A stretch of 64,000 bases of DNA from Paenibacillus sp. BSR1-1 (GCF_030403775.1 NZ_JAQMWQ010000001.1:124001-188000); one strand, 5' to 3'. Shown: positions 44,383-54,004, counted from the first letter of the stretch. Numbers and translations are program-made. The notes: generated by a model not told the origin, from the letters alone.

Positions 44383-46050
44383 TTATACTTCCATTATGAT
44401 TGGCAGAATCATTGGGCGTCTTTTGGTTTTTTCAAATAAAGAACGATTTAAGTCATCTCTTATTTCCTGCTTAAGGCTGGCCCATTCAAAGGTGTCCTTT
44501 GCAATATTTCTTTCGACAATATCACGGACTAAATTTGTAGATTCCTCCATCAATTTTTCCGATTCACGGACATAAACAAAACCTCTTGAAATGATTTCAG
44601 GTCCTGCTGCTATTTTCTTTTCTTGTTTTGTTAAGGTTACAACGACGATTAGAATGCCATCTTGTGATAATAGTTTTCGGTCGCGCAGTACAATGTTTCC
44701 TACATCGCCAACACCAATTCCGTCGATCAGTACATTCCCGGATGGAACCTTCCCAGTGATCGCTAGTTTTTCTTCCTTCAATTCAACTATATCCCCACGG
44801 TCCGGGATTAAAATTTGTTCATCTTTAAGGCCACAATCGAGCGCCAATTTTCGGTGAGCCTTTAACATTCGATATTCCCCATGAACAGGAATAAAGAATT
44901 TTGGCTGCATTAGGTTAATCATAAACTTCAATTCTTCTTGACTGCCGTGACTCGAAACATGTATTGTCCGTTTGCCGGAGATGACATTTGCTCCCGCTCT
45001 GAACAGCATATCCACCGTTTTAAATAAAAACACTTCACTTCCGCGAAGCGGGGATGCCGCGATAAGTACCGTATCACCAGGTTCTATGTTCACTAGCTTA
45101 TGAGCTTGCTTGGCCATTTTTTGCAGGGCTTCGATTGGTTCGCCCTGGCTTCCTGTCATCAGAACAACAATCTCACGATCAGGGTAATTCTTTATTTCTT
45201 GGATGGGAATGATTAAATCCTCTGCAACCTCTAAATACCCTAAATCGAGGGCGATATGATAAATTCGTTCAAGACTTTTGCCAACCACCGCAACTTTGCG
45301 CTTGTTTTCTGAAGCAGCATCAAAAATATGCTGCATTCGATTAATATCCGAGGCATAGCAGGCTGCAATAATTCTTCCTGGAGCATTATAAAAGGCATTG
45401 GACATTTCCCGCTCAACAATGGCTTCAGAAGTAGTATAACCAGGTTTTTCTGCTTCTGTACTATCAGACATTAAGCAAAGTACACCCTGTTCCCCGATGG
45501 AAGCCATTTTTCCAATCTCCGGCTTATACAGCTTAGTGGCGGCTTGGTCAAATTTAAAATCACCTGTATAAACGATAATACCTTCAGATGTATGGATACA
45601 TACACCAACCGAATCAGGGATACTGTGATTAGTCCTGAAAAAGCTTACATTAACCGAATCTAAATCTACGATTGAATTTGAATCCACCTCAATGAAATTT
45701 GCTTTTCCATTATAGTCTTGCTCTTTCAATTTCGCATTTGCAAGAGCTAAAGTTAGTTTTGTGCCATAAACCGGTACGTCGATTTGTCTTAGAACATAGG
45801 AAAGTGCGCCGATATGGTCTTCATGTCCATGTGTTAAAAAGATTGCTTTTACCCGATCTTTATTTTCCTTTAAGTATGTAATATCAGGAATTACCATATC
45901 AATGCCAAGCATTTCTTCCTCGGGGAACATCAAGCCGGCATCAATTATGAATATGTCCGTATCTACTTCAACGAGATACATATTCTTTCCGATTTCTCCA
46001 ATACCACCAAGTGTTATAAACTTGATGGAGTTATTTTTTTTCTTTATCAC
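44383..46050 (-). CDS. rnjB: Ribonuclease J2
   Basis: 555 residues. Metallo-beta-lactamase core FLTHGHEDHIGAL, beta-CASP motifs (LMSDSTEAEKPGYT, MTGSQGEPIEAL, HVSSHGSQEE, FIPVHGEYRML) and a C-terminal domain. RNase J2 pairs with J1 in 5'-3' exonuclease and mRNA maturation. The position after dapA fits YmfA (RNase J2) of B. subtilis. Confidence 0.95.
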   Translation of the reverse strand: MIKKKNNSIKFITLGGIGEIGKNMYLVEVDTDIFIIDAGLMFPEEEMLGIDMVIPDITYLKENKDRVKAIFLTHGHEDHIGALSYVLRQIDVPVYGTKLTLALANAKLKEQDYNGKANFIEVDSNSIVDLDSVNVSFFRTNHSIPDSVGVCIHTSEGIIVYTGDFKFDQAATKLYKPEIGKMASIGEQGVLCLMSDSTEAEKPGYTTSEAIVEREMSNAFYNAPGRIIAACYASDINRMQHIFDAASENKRKVAVVGKSLERIYHIALDLGYLEVAEDLIIPIQEIKNYPDREIVVLMTGSQGEPIEALQKMAKQAHKLVNIEPGDTVLIAASPLRGSEVFLFKTVDMLFRAGANVISGKRTIHVSSHGSQEELKFMINLMQPKFFIPVHGEYRMLKAHRKLALDCGLKDEQILIPDRGDIVELKEEKLAITGKVPSGNVLIDGIGVGDVGNIVLRDRKLLSQDGILIVVVTLTKQEKKIAAGPEIISRGFVYVRESEKLMEESTNLVRDIVERNIAKDTFEWASLKQEIRDDLNRSLFEKTKRRPMILPIIMEV

Positions 46051-46135
46051 GTTCCGTTTCCTCCTATGCTGAGTTGACCCGATCGAAATCAGTTATGATT
46101 ATTATACTTGAAATTAGAAAACCTTTACAACATAA

Positions 46136-46195
46136 AAAAGCGAAAGCTTCTTGAACAGGAAAAAATGCAGTTCATTTTTTCCTAGGCGCTTTCAC
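46136..46195. repeat. Degenerate copy of a short Bacillaceae intergenic repeat
   Basis: AAGCGAAAGC, then CTTGA-x-CAGG-AAAAAA, a 13-base variable centre and CCTAGGCG. The same layout occurs at 54005-54066. It folds into AAGCGAAAGC.../GCGCTTTC and AGGAAAAAA/TTTTTTCCT stems. Placed between the rnjB start and the dapA terminator. Confidence 0.6.
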
Positions 46196-46211
46196 TTGAT
46201 TTCTAAAAAGA

Positions 46212-46244
46212 AAAGCCAACCGAACTCATCTTCCGGCTGGCTTA
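46212..46244 (-). terminator. Terminator of the asd-dapG-dapA operon
   Basis: AAGCCAACCG pairs with CGGCTGGCTT (one mismatch) and is followed on the minus strand by a T-rich tract; just after the dapA stop. Confidence 0.7.
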
Positions 46245-46250
46245 AAAAAG

Positions 46251-47123
46251 TTATTTATTCTTTAAGATTGAAATTAATGTTGCTCGTTCTTGTTCTGTTA
46301 ATCCCACTAGCGGCAGTCGTACAGATCCGACGTCCAATCCTTTTAGCTGCAACGCTGTTTTAACAGGAGCAGGACTAGGAGCGGCAAATAGCCCTTGCAT
46401 GATTGGCAGCAATTCTTGATGAAGTTTGGCAGCTTTTTTATTTTCGCCTTCAAAGAACGCTGCAATCATTTCTTGCATTTCATTTCCGATTACATGTGAA
46501 GCAACCGAGACTACACCTGTACCTCCTATAGCAAGAACAGGAAGTGTTATGGCATCATCACCGCTATATAAGAGAAAATCATCATCCGTGTTAGCAATAA
46601 TGTGTGTAATGGCATTTAAATTGCCGCTTGCTTCCTTCACTGCAACAATATTAGATATTTGTGCAAGACGTATAATTGTCTCAGGAAGAATATTTACAAC
46701 TGACCTTCCAGGAATATTATAGACCATAACGGGCAGGGAAGTCGCATCAGCAACTGTTTTAAAATGCTGATATAAGCCTTCTTGATTGGGTTTATTATAA
46801 TACGGTGCAACCACCATAATACCATCAACACCAAGCTGCTCTGCTTTTTTAGTTAATTCCACTGAAGCATAGGTATTATTGCTTCCTGTACCGGCAATTA
46901 CCGGAACACGTTTATTAACCGCCTTTACCACATGAGCAAACAGCGCCAATTTTTCCTCTTTTGACAGAGTAGGTGATTCACCAGTAGTACCAGCTATTAC
47001 AAGTGATTCTGTACCATTTTCAATTAAATAATTAACTAATTGTGTAGTTTTAGCAAAATCTATATGCCCTTTATTATCAAAAGGAGTAACCATTGCCGTG
47101 GACAATCGCCCAAAATGAACCAT
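46251..47123 (-). CDS. dapA: 4-hydroxy-tetrahydrodipicolinate synthase
   Basis: 290 residues, TIM-barrel aldolase. GTTGESPTL (substrate site), YNIPGRSVVN (Tyr of the triad), and the Schiff-base Lys in VAVKEASGN. It condenses pyruvate and aspartate semialdehyde in the lysine/diaminopimelate path; in the mother cell its product feeds DpaAB. Ribosome site AAGGAG upstream. It follows dapG by 32 bases. Confidence 0.97.
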   Translation of the reverse strand: MVHFGRLSTAMVTPFDNKGHIDFAKTTQLVNYLIENGTESLVIAGTTGESPTLSKEEKLALFAHVVKAVNKRVPVIAGTGSNNTYASVELTKKAEQLGVDGIMVVAPYYNKPNQEGLYQHFKTVADATSLPVMVYNIPGRSVVNILPETIIRLAQISNIVAVKEASGNLNAITHIIANTDDDFLLYSGDDAITLPVLAIGGTGVVSVASHVIGNEMQEMIAAFFEGENKKAAKLHQELLPIMQGLFAAPSPAPVKTALQLKGLDVGSVRLPLVGLTEQERATLISILKNK

Positions 47124-47155
47124 TTTCTTTCTCCTTTCAAACCCCTAGTAAGAAA

Positions 47156-48400
47156 TTATAAATCCGAAAGTTTAAATTCAAGGGACTCTTCTTCTAATTG
47201 AAAGGCATCATGTAATGCATTTACTGATTTAACTAAGTCATCTTGTTTAACTAAAACCCAAATTGTAGTATGGCTGTCTGCAGATTGTAAAATTCGAATT
47301 CCTTGATCGGATAATGCCGTTACGATTTTGGAAGTAACCCCCGGAACGCCTGCTATTCCTGCCCCAACAACGGATACCTTGGCACAATGACGCTCCACTT
47401 GCGGGTCATGACCCATTTCTTTTAATACCTTGATGGCAAGATCCGTCATTTCATCTGTAACCGTATAAACAACGCCATTTGGCGAGATATTGATAAAATC
47501 AACACTAATTTTTTCATTGGCCATTGCTTTAAAGACTTCTGCCTGCAAGTAATATTGATCTTTCTTTGCAAACACCTTTATTTGAGTAACATTCGAGACA
47601 TGGGCGATCCCCGTAACAGTCCGTTCACTTATGTCACTGCCGCGATTATCTTTATTTAACGTGGTCACCAACGTACCCAATGTATCAGTATAGGTTGAAC
47701 GAATCCGAATTGGCACTTTTGCCTGCATCGCAATTTCAACTGCTCTTGGATGGATTACCTTTGCACCCTGATAGGCCATATTACAAACCTCTGTATAGGT
47801 GACAACAGAAAGTGGACGTGCATTTTCAGCGATGCGCGGGTCTGCTGTCATGATCCCTTCTACATCAGTAAATATATCAATCCATTCAGCATTTAGGGCA
47901 GCACCAAGAGCCGCTGCTGAAGTATCACTTCCGCCTCTGCCAATGGTCGTTACATCCCCATTTTTAGCGGCACCTTGGAAGCCGGCAACCACAACAACAT
48001 CGTTATTTTCTAATTCTCTTAAGAGACGGTCGCATTTCATTTCGTTTATTTTTGCATTGGTGTGGTCATTATTAGTCTTGAACCCTGCTTGTGCCCCTGT
48101 TAAGGCTGCAGCATTTATACCGCTTTCCAATAGCATATTCGTAAATACAATGCTCGAAATTACCTCTCCGCAGGACAATAATAAATCATGTTCCCTTTTT
48201 GAGATTTTGCTCAAGTTCCCGCCAATTAATGATAGGAGTGTGTCAGTCGCATAGGGATCTCCCTTTCTCCCCATCGCAGAAACCACTACTACCACTTTAT
48301 AGCCATCCGCTAAAGCTTTTTCAATATGTCTTTGAGCATGTTTTCGGCTTTTCTCATCCTTTACAGATGTCCCGCCAAATTTTTGTACAATAATCTTCAT
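47156..48400 (-). CDS. dapG: Aspartokinase I (DapG)
   Basis: 414 residues. KFGGTSVKDE, GRGGSDTSAAALGAALNAEWIDIFTDVEG in the kinase domain, and two C-terminal ACT domains (KVSVVGAGIAGVPGVTSKIVTAL). The monofunctional, diaminopimelate-inhibited type located with asd and dapA in bacilli; no lysine riboswitch is seen upstream, in line with that. It follows asd by 34 bases. Confidence 0.95.
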   Translation of the reverse strand: MKIIVQKFGGTSVKDEKSRKHAQRHIEKALADGYKVVVVVSAMGRKGDPYATDTLLSLIGGNLSKISKREHDLLLSCGEVISSIVFTNMLLESGINAAALTGAQAGFKTNNDHTNAKINEMKCDRLLRELENNDVVVVAGFQGAAKNGDVTTIGRGGSDTSAAALGAALNAEWIDIFTDVEGIMTADPRIAENARPLSVVTYTEVCNMAYQGAKVIHPRAVEIAMQAKVPIRIRSTYTDTLGTLVTTLNKDNRGSDISERTVTGIAHVSNVTQIKVFAKKDQYYLQAEVFKAMANEKISVDFINISPNGVVYTVTDEMTDLAIKVLKEMGHDPQVERHCAKVSVVGAGIAGVPGVTSKIVTALSDQGIRILQSADSHTTIWVLVKQDDLVKSVNALHDAFQLEEESLEFKLSDL

Positions 48401-48434
48401 GGTAACACCAAACCCTACCTTTTTTGAGGTAACT

Positions 48435-49481
48435 TTATTTTACTAGACCTAATTTTACTAAGCTTTCGGCAATCTGGACTGAATTCCAGGCAGCTCCCTT
48501 TAGAAGATTGTCAGAAACTACCCACATATGGAAACCGCGGTCTTCATCGATATCCTTTCTAATCCGTCCTACAAAAACATCATTTTTCCCGACACAATCA
48601 GCTGGCATTGGATAAATTTGATTTTCAGGATCATCCTGCAAGATTACCCCTGGTGCATCCTTTAAAAGTGCTTTAATGTCGTTCGCACTTACACCCTCTG
48701 CCTCAACTTCAAAATAAACGGATTCAGAATGCCCTACTGCAACTGGCAGACGCACACAAGTAGCAGATACCTGGAGCTCTGGAAGGTGCATAATTTTCTT
48801 CGTTTCATTAATCATTTTCATTTCTTCATAGGTATAGCCATTATCTTGGAATTTATCAATTTGCGGAATCGCGTTAAAAGCAATTTGATAATGATTTTTA
48901 TCAGATTTTACAGGTAAAATAGCTGGATCATATGACTCTTCATTTAAAATAGCCTTTGTTTGGTCCATCAATTCTTGAATCGCTGCTGCACCTGCTCCAG
49001 AAACAGCTTGATAGGTTGACACAATAACTTTTTTCAAGCCGTATTTTTGACGAACAGGTTCTAATGCGACTACCATTTGAATTGTGGAGCAATTTGGGTT
49101 CGCAATAATTCCATTATGTTGATGTAAATCAGCTTCATTTACTTCTGGCACAACCAGCGGAATATCTGTTTCCATCCGAAACGCACTAGTGTTGTCCACG
49201 ACGATTGCGCCTCGTTTTACTGCTTCGGGAGCAAGTTCCTTGGAAACACTGCCGCCCGCACTGAAAAGAGCAATATCTACACCTTCAAAGCTTTCAGGCT
49301 TTGCTTCCTGGATAGCTATTTCTTGACCATTGACCTCTACTATTTTTCCTGCAGAGCGTGCAGAGGATAGTAAGGATAATTTTCTAATAGGGAAATTTTC
49401 TTTTAATAAAGTTTGGATCATTTGTTGTCCAACCGCTCCTGTTGCCCCTACCACCGCAACGTGATATCCATTTTGATTCAT
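48435..49481 (-). CDS. asd: Aspartate-semialdehyde dehydrogenase
   Basis: 348 residues. [14 protein letters not shown] (NADP site) and the catalytic Cys in NPNCSTIQM (about 127-135), with FNAIPQID. It reduces aspartyl phosphate to the semialdehyde shared by lysine, threonine and dipicolinate synthesis. First gene of asd-dapG-dapA; AAAGGGG upstream of ATG. Confidence 0.97.
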   Translation of the reverse strand: MNQNGYHVAVVGATGAVGQQMIQTLLKENFPIRKLSLLSSARSAGKIVEVNGQEIAIQEAKPESFEGVDIALFSAGGSVSKELAPEAVKRGAIVVDNTSAFRMETDIPLVVPEVNEADLHQHNGIIANPNCSTIQMVVALEPVRQKYGLKKVIVSTYQAVSGAGAAAIQELMDQTKAILNEESYDPAILPVKSDKNHYQIAFNAIPQIDKFQDNGYTYEEMKMINETKKIMHLPELQVSATCVRLPVAVGHSESVYFEVEAEGVSANDIKALLKDAPGVILQDDPENQIYPMPADCVGKNDVFVGRIRKDIDEDRGFHMWVVSDNLLKGAAWNSVQIAESLVKLGLVK

Positions 49482-49570
49482 GCTAGTTCCCCTTTCATAT
49501 CGACTGGCGGGTTATTTCCTTCAGTTAGTTCTTTAGCCAGCTTGTCGTAATATAGTATTGTTAAACTCGA

Positions 49571-49598
49571 GCAGTGGGTTAATCTTTTAACCCACTGC
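49571..49598. other. Perfect 12-bp hairpin without T tract, between dpaB and asd
   Basis: GCAGTGGGTTAA (49571-49582) pairs exactly with TTAACCCACTGC (49587-49598), 4-nt loop TCTT. Neither strand has a following T run, so it is not a normal intrinsic terminator. It may be an RNA processing or stability element, or a DNA operator, in the 187-base dpaB-asd gap. Confidence 0.6.
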
Positions 49599-49668
49599 CG
49601 GAGAGATTAATTTATTTTATCATATTCCCAGAAAGAAATAACCTTTTTTGCCGAAAGAGGTCAGTTAT

Positions 49669-50268
49669 TTAGTCACCATCTTTATATCGTTCCACTAGCA
49701 CCGGTTGAATTTGTCTCCCTTCAATAGCTGCTTCCACTGTTTCAGATAGCATCGTCATTCTCGCGACCATGGAATTAGGCTTCTTAATAGGATCATCTTG
49801 ACCATAAGGTATAAAAAAGATATTTTTCGTTGCCATTAATCTCATTAAGTTTACACCATTTAACCCAAGGGCATCATTCGTAGAAATTCCGAGAACAACA
49901 GGCTTTAGGTTCCTTAATGTTGCTTTCGCAGCCATTAATACAGGGCTGTCATTCATGGCGTTGGCAAATTTACTCATGGATACACCAGTCAATGGAGCAA
50001 TAACCATGCAATCTAATGGTATTTTTGGTCCTAACGGTTCAGCCTTAACGATGGAATCAATAACCTTGTTACCGGTTAAATCTTCAATTCGCTCAACCCA
50101 ATCTTCACCTTTTCCGAATCGGGTTTCTGTATTTTTCACAGTAAAAGTTACAACTGGCAGTACCTCTGCGCCCGCGAGCACCAGCTTTTCGATTTCTGGA
50201 AAGACAGCATCGTAAGTACAATGGGAGCCGGTTAAACCAAAGCCAATTCTTTTACCTTTTAAACTCAT
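49669..50268 (-). CDS. dpaB: Dipicolinate synthase subunit B (SpoVFB)
   Basis: 199 residues of the flavoprotein-like DpaB family: GFGLTGSHCTYD near the N-terminus and MVIAPLTGVSMSKFANAMNDSPV. With DpaA it makes dipicolinic acid in the mother cell for the spore core. Its ATG overlaps the dpaA stop by 4 bases. Confidence 0.97.
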   Translation of the reverse strand: MSLKGKRIGFGLTGSHCTYDAVFPEIEKLVLAGAEVLPVVTFTVKNTETRFGKGEDWVERIEDLTGNKVIDSIVKAEPLGPKIPLDCMVIAPLTGVSMSKFANAMNDSPVLMAAKATLRNLKPVVLGISTNDALGLNGVNLMRLMATKNIFFIPYGQDDPIKKPNSMVARMTMLSETVEAAIEGRQIQPVLVERYKDGD

Positions 50269-51167
50269 TTCACTTTCCCCTTTCGCCTGAGTAAATCTTC
50301 TTCTAGCAGTTGGGCAAGGACATTTGCCAGTATTTGACCTGCCGTTTTTGGTGCGACAATTCCAGGAAGCCCTGGTGCAAGTAAGGCTTTGATGCCTCTT
50401 TTTTCGGCATACCGGAAATCAGTTCCACCCGGTTTTGAGGCAAGATCAATAATGAGCGTATGTGAAGGCAATTGTGATATTACTAAAGCTGTTACGATCA
50501 AATGTGGTGCTGTATTTATCAGAATATCGGTATCCTTCACTTGATTGACAAGATCGTTTAAATGGAATGGAGTTAAACCCATTTCTGTGATTCGTGCCAA
50601 ATGCTCGCTTTTTCTTGCTCCAACCTTCACCTTTGCTCCTAGTGCTGCAAAGGTTCTTGCCACACTCATACCACATCTTCCGAGTCCTAAAACGGCAACA
50701 TGGGACCCGTGAATGGTAAAGTCCGTATGCTGAATGGCCATCATAATGGTTCCTTCTACAGTCGGAATTGAATTATAGATTGCCACGTCATCCCGTTCGA
50801 ATAATTGAACGAGAGGTCGTATGCTTTGTTTGGTAATTCCATTCAAATAGCTGTTGCTAATTCCTGAATAAATGGTACAATGTTCAGGTGTTTTTCCTAG
50901 CATTTCTTCTGTGAGAACAACCTTTTCATTTGAAAAGATCGTTTCCACCTGTCCTTCTAAATTTGTCCCGGGCACCGGTAAGATGATCGCATCTATATTT
51001 GAAAAATCAACTTCATCCAATTTTTCCTTAACCGCACCAGTAAAGGCATGGTCAAGCTGCTCGAAACCAATTAGCGATATTCTCGCATCTAGCTCAGTTA
51101 ACTTTCGGATGATTTCCAGCTGTCTGGCATCTCCACCAATCACGGCTATCTGCATCCCTGTCAGCAT
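50265..51167 (-). CDS. dpaA: Dipicolinate synthase subunit A (SpoVFA)
   Basis: 300 residues from ATG 51167 (MLTGMQIAVIGG), matching the B. subtilis start; the longer frame from 51179 begins almost on the AAGAAGG ribosome site. NAD(P)-binding GLGRCGMSVARTFAALGA, IYNSIPTVEGTIMMAIQHTD, and LLAPGLPGIVAPKTAGQIL. A sigma-K-type promoter is visible upstream, as expected for mother-cell expression. Confidence 0.97.
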   Translation of the reverse strand: MLTGMQIAVIGGDARQLEIIRKLTELDARISLIGFEQLDHAFTGAVKEKLDEVDFSNIDAIILPVPGTNLEGQVETIFSNEKVVLTEEMLGKTPEHCTIYSGISNSYLNGITKQSIRPLVQLFERDDVAIYNSIPTVEGTIMMAIQHTDFTIHGSHVAVLGLGRCGMSVARTFAALGAKVKVGARKSEHLARITEMGLTPFHLNDLVNQVKDTDILINTAPHLIVTALVISQLPSHTLIIDLASKPGGTDFRYAEKRGIKALLAPGLPGIVAPKTAGQILANVLAQLLEEDLLRRKGKVK

Positions 51168-51230
51168 GAAAACATTCACCTTCTTTTTAGAAAAATCCCT
51201 TTAGGATTCCTTTTCTTCTTATCACTTCAA

Positions 51231-51258
51231 CATCTTATGTAAGTTGCTTAAAATCGGT
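51231..51258 (-). promoter_or_regulatory. Candidate sigma-K promoter of dpaAB
   Basis: Minus strand: ACC (51258-51256), 16-nt spacer, CATAAGATG (51239-51231); the consensus is AC-N16/17-CATANNNTA with only the final A replaced. spoVF is sigma-K dependent in B. subtilis. Confidence 0.6.
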
Positions 51259-51285
51259 GAGTTTTCCACCCATAGTAAAATAAAA

Positions 51286-51319
51286 AAAGCCCAAGCAAGG
51301 TTTTATTTGCTTGGGCTTT
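51286..51319. terminator. Terminator of ymxH
   Basis: AAAGCCCAAGCAA (51286-51298) pairs with TTGCTTGGGCTTT (51307-51319); T tract on the minus strand; 8 bases after the ymxH stop. Confidence 0.85.
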
Positions 51320-51327
51320 AAGAATAT

Positions 51328-51570
51328 CTATTCATTTTCTGGAACATCAATTATGATCATATCGGACCCTATTTTTTTAATATGGTCCCAGGGGACTCTT
51401 ATTTCTTCACCTTGTTTACGAAATCCAAACCATTTTACTGAAGGAATGAGAAGTGCTTGGATTTGTCCTGTACTTACATTAATTTCTAAATCGGTTTGAC
51501 CAAGAACACCGAGGCGCTCTGCCTTTTTTACATCGACAATTTCTTTTCCGCTTAATTCACTTAACCTCAT
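51328..51570 (-). CDS. ymxH: PRC-barrel protein YmxH (YlmC/YmxH family)
   Basis: 80 residues, one PRC-barrel: MRLSELSGKEIVDVKKAERLG and IRVPWDHIKKIGSDMIII. The family is typical of spore formers and sits between mlpA and dpaA in bacilli. Function not established. GAGGGGAG precedes the ATG. Confidence 0.93.
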   Translation of the reverse strand: MRLSELSGKEIVDVKKAERLGVLGQTDLEINVSTGQIQALLIPSVKWFGFRKQGEEIRVPWDHIKKIGSDMIIIDVPENE

Positions 51571-51638
51571 TTAAAAGAACTCCCCTCTTCTCCCTTTACT
51601 AATAGTTTATAAATGGAGTCCTGTATTTAGAATAAAGA

Positions 51639-51668
51639 AAAAAACAGTTCGTACAGGAACTGTTTTTT
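51639..51668 (-). terminator. Terminator of mlpA
   Basis: AAAAAACAGTTC (51639-51650) pairs with GAACTGTTTTTT (51657-51668), 6-nt loop; overlaps the mlpA stop codon. Confidence 0.8.
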
Positions 51669-52905
51669 AAGCAAGTTTATTTGGGAATTCTCCATCTGGA
51701 CTAATTAAAGTCACAGAATACTTATCATTAAATACTTGTCTGGCCATTTCATCGACACTGTTTTTTGAAACTAAATCAATTTGTTCGATAATTTCATCTA
51801 ATGAACGATGGCGTTTTAACAGCAGTTCATTTTTACCATTGCGGCTCATTCTGCTATTAGTGCTTTCTAAGCTTAGCATCAAGCTTCCCTTTAGCTGTTC
51901 TTTACTATTAATTAATTCTTTTTCGGTAATGCCGTTTTGTTTCAATTTATCCAGGGTTTCTTGGATTGTCTCAAATAACACATCCAGTTGTTTCGCTCCA
52001 GTTCCCCCATATACCGTTACCACGCCGCTATCCTGATAGGCTGAGTGATACGAAAAAACGGAGTAAGCTAAGCCACGCTGTTCACGAACTTCTTGGAACA
52101 ATCTTGAACTCATGCTGCCACCTAAAATATTGTTCAGGGTAATAAGACTGTAAATGTCTTCATGTCCCACCTTTAAGCCTTCAAATCCGATACATAAATG
52201 AGCTTGCTCTGTTTCCTTTTTTCGCGAAATACGATTGGAATGGAAAGCGGGAATATTCTCTGGAGTTTCCTTGGCCCCTCCTTGATACGAGCCGAAATAG
52301 TTCTCAACTTCTTGAATAAATGCTTCTGATACATTACCTGCAATTGAAATAACAACGTTTTCAGGAGTGTATCTTTCTTTAATATATTCTTTAAGTGTCT
52401 CACCACTAAAGGTATTTAATGTTTCTTCCGTACCTAAAATGGGGTATCCAAGCGGATGGTCTTCATATATAGCCCTGCTTAATAAATCATGAACAATATC
52501 GTCTGGTGTATCATCATACATTTTTATTTCTTCCAAGACAACATTTTTCTCTTTCTTTAATTCCTCTTCCACAAAAGTGGAATTAAAAAACATATCTGCT
52601 AATACATCTAAAGCAAATTTGGAATGGGTGTCAAGAACCTTTGCATAATAGCAGGTGTACTCTTTTGAAGTAAAGGCATTTACCTGGCCTCCAATGCTGT
52701 CGAAGGACTCAGCAATTTCCTTAGCAGTACGAGTAGATGTTCCTTTAAAGAACATGTGCTCCAGGAAATGAGAAATACCATTTCTCGCAGGATCTTCATT
52801 CCTAGAACCAGTTCCAATCCAAATTCCAATTGCTACAGATCGTACGGTAGGAATATTTTCTAATACAATTCTTACTCCATTTTGGCAAGTGTATTTATTT
52901 ATCAT
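51667..52905 (-). CDS. mlpA: M16 zinc peptidase MlpA (YmxG), mitochondrial processing protease-like
   Basis: 412 residues. HFLEH zinc motif (46-50) and the distal Glu in VLEEIKMYDDTPDD, plus EVREQRGLAYSVFSYHS in the second domain. It is an active M16B peptidase; in B. subtilis it influences protease gene expression. AGGAGGAAG precedes ATG 52905. Confidence 0.95.
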   Translation of the reverse strand: MINKYTCQNGVRIVLENIPTVRSVAIGIWIGTGSRNEDPARNGISHFLEHMFFKGTSTRTAKEIAESFDSIGGQVNAFTSKEYTCYYAKVLDTHSKFALDVLADMFFNSTFVEEELKKEKNVVLEEIKMYDDTPDDIVHDLLSRAIYEDHPLGYPILGTEETLNTFSGETLKEYIKERYTPENVVISIAGNVSEAFIQEVENYFGSYQGGAKETPENIPAFHSNRISRKKETEQAHLCIGFEGLKVGHEDIYSLITLNNILGGSMSSRLFQEVREQRGLAYSVFSYHSAYQDSGVVTVYGGTGAKQLDVLFETIQETLDKLKQNGITEKELINSKEQLKGSLMLSLESTNSRMSRNGKNELLLKRHRSLDEIIEQIDLVSKNSVDEMARQVFNDKYSVTLISPDGEFPNKLA

Positions 52906-53003
52906 CGACTTCCTCCTGTCTCTAAACAGCAGATGTTACTATCCAATTGTTAATTATACTTTTAATGTCTATTTTCTCCAAACTTTTGGAACTCTTACTT
53001 TAT

Positions 53004-53951
53004 TTATTTTATGATTCTATTTTCACTCATTAACTCTGAAACCGTACCAATCTTAAAATTTTTTTGTTCAATTAGCGTGATTAAACGATCCAGCGATTTT
53101 GCGGTGGATTCAGTTGGATGCATGAGAACCATAGAACCATTATCAATTTTTGTTATGACCCGATTAATTAATACTTCAGGGGATGGCTTTTGCCAATCAA
53201 TAGTATCAACAGTCCACATGACTGTTTTCATGTGTAATTCATTGGCTACTTTTATTGTTTCATCCCTGTAGCTTCCGCTTGGAGGAGCAAACCATTTACT
53301 CTTTTCACCAGTAGCTGCTTCAATCACTTCATTTGTCCTGATTAATTGCTGCCTTGCCTGAGCGGCGGTCAGTCTTTTCATATCTGGGTGGGAATAGGAA
53401 TGATTGCCTACCTCGTGACCAGCACTGACTATCATTTTTGCAAGCTCTGGATTGTTTTTGACCCAATTACCTTCCAGAAAAAAACTCGTGGAAATATGAT
53501 GTTCTTTCAGCGTTGCGAGAATTTGTGATAAATATTCATTACCCCAGGCAACATTGATGATAAAGGAAACCATCGGTTTATCTGGGTTGCCTTTATAAAT
53601 CGGGGAAGGCGGCAAATCATTAAGGTGAACCTTTGGTTTAATTTGTGTAAAAACCAGTTTATTTTTATCAAAAATGCCTTTTGGTTTCATATTTTTATAT
53701 GAGGCTGCAATATCTACCTTCAGCCCATTATATCCAGGAATGGCCTTCCAGACCCGATCTATTTTGGCATCGGAAGGTGAAATTTCATATGTAGGCGCCT
53801 TTTTCTCAATTGTTTGATAAAGAGAATCGGTCTGTTTTGCTGCCGGAAGTGATGTTTCCGTCAACTTGGCAACATATCTGTTTACAAATGGATTGTTGAC
53901 TGATATCCATGCAATTAAAATAATAATCATCAATATAAATGACTTTCTCAT
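53004..53951 (-). CDS. ylxY: Polysaccharide deacetylase-like sporulation protein YlxY
   Basis: 315 residues from ATG 53951, with GGGGGAAG upstream (the frame is open to 53996 without support). N-terminal signal anchor (about 4-19). NodB-fold: H184 and H188 (HSYSH) and FAPPSGSYRDE are present, but the TFDDG motif is replaced by NVAWGN (133-138), so the usual catalytic Asp and metal Asp are missing. I recall the same change in B. subtilis YlxY. It may bind glycans without deacetylating them. Follows pnpA as in other bacilli. Confidence 0.9.
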   Translation of the reverse strand: MRKSFILMIIILIAWISVNNPFVNRYVAKLTETSLPAAKQTDSLYQTIEKKAPTYEISPSDAKIDRVWKAIPGYNGLKVDIAASYKNMKPKGIFDKNKLVFTQIKPKVHLNDLPPSPIYKGNPDKPMVSFIINVAWGNEYLSQILATLKEHHISTSFFLEGNWVKNNPELAKMIVSAGHEVGNHSYSHPDMKRLTAAQARQQLIRTNEVIEAATGEKSKWFAPPSGSYRDETIKVANELHMKTVMWTVDTIDWQKPSPEVLINRVITKIDNGSMVLMHPTESTAKSLDRLITLIEQKNFKIGTVSELMSENRIIK

Positions 53952-54004
53952 CAGCGCTCTTCCCCCTTCCATAAAGAATATGTACAAAGGGGACAAGGTA
54001 GAAC

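Noticed and set aside
46263..48400. Possible lysine riboswitch upstream of dapG/asd
   Set aside because: Gaps before dapG (34 bases) and dapA (32 bases) are too short, and the asd upstream region shows only one simple hairpin, not a five-helix aptamer.
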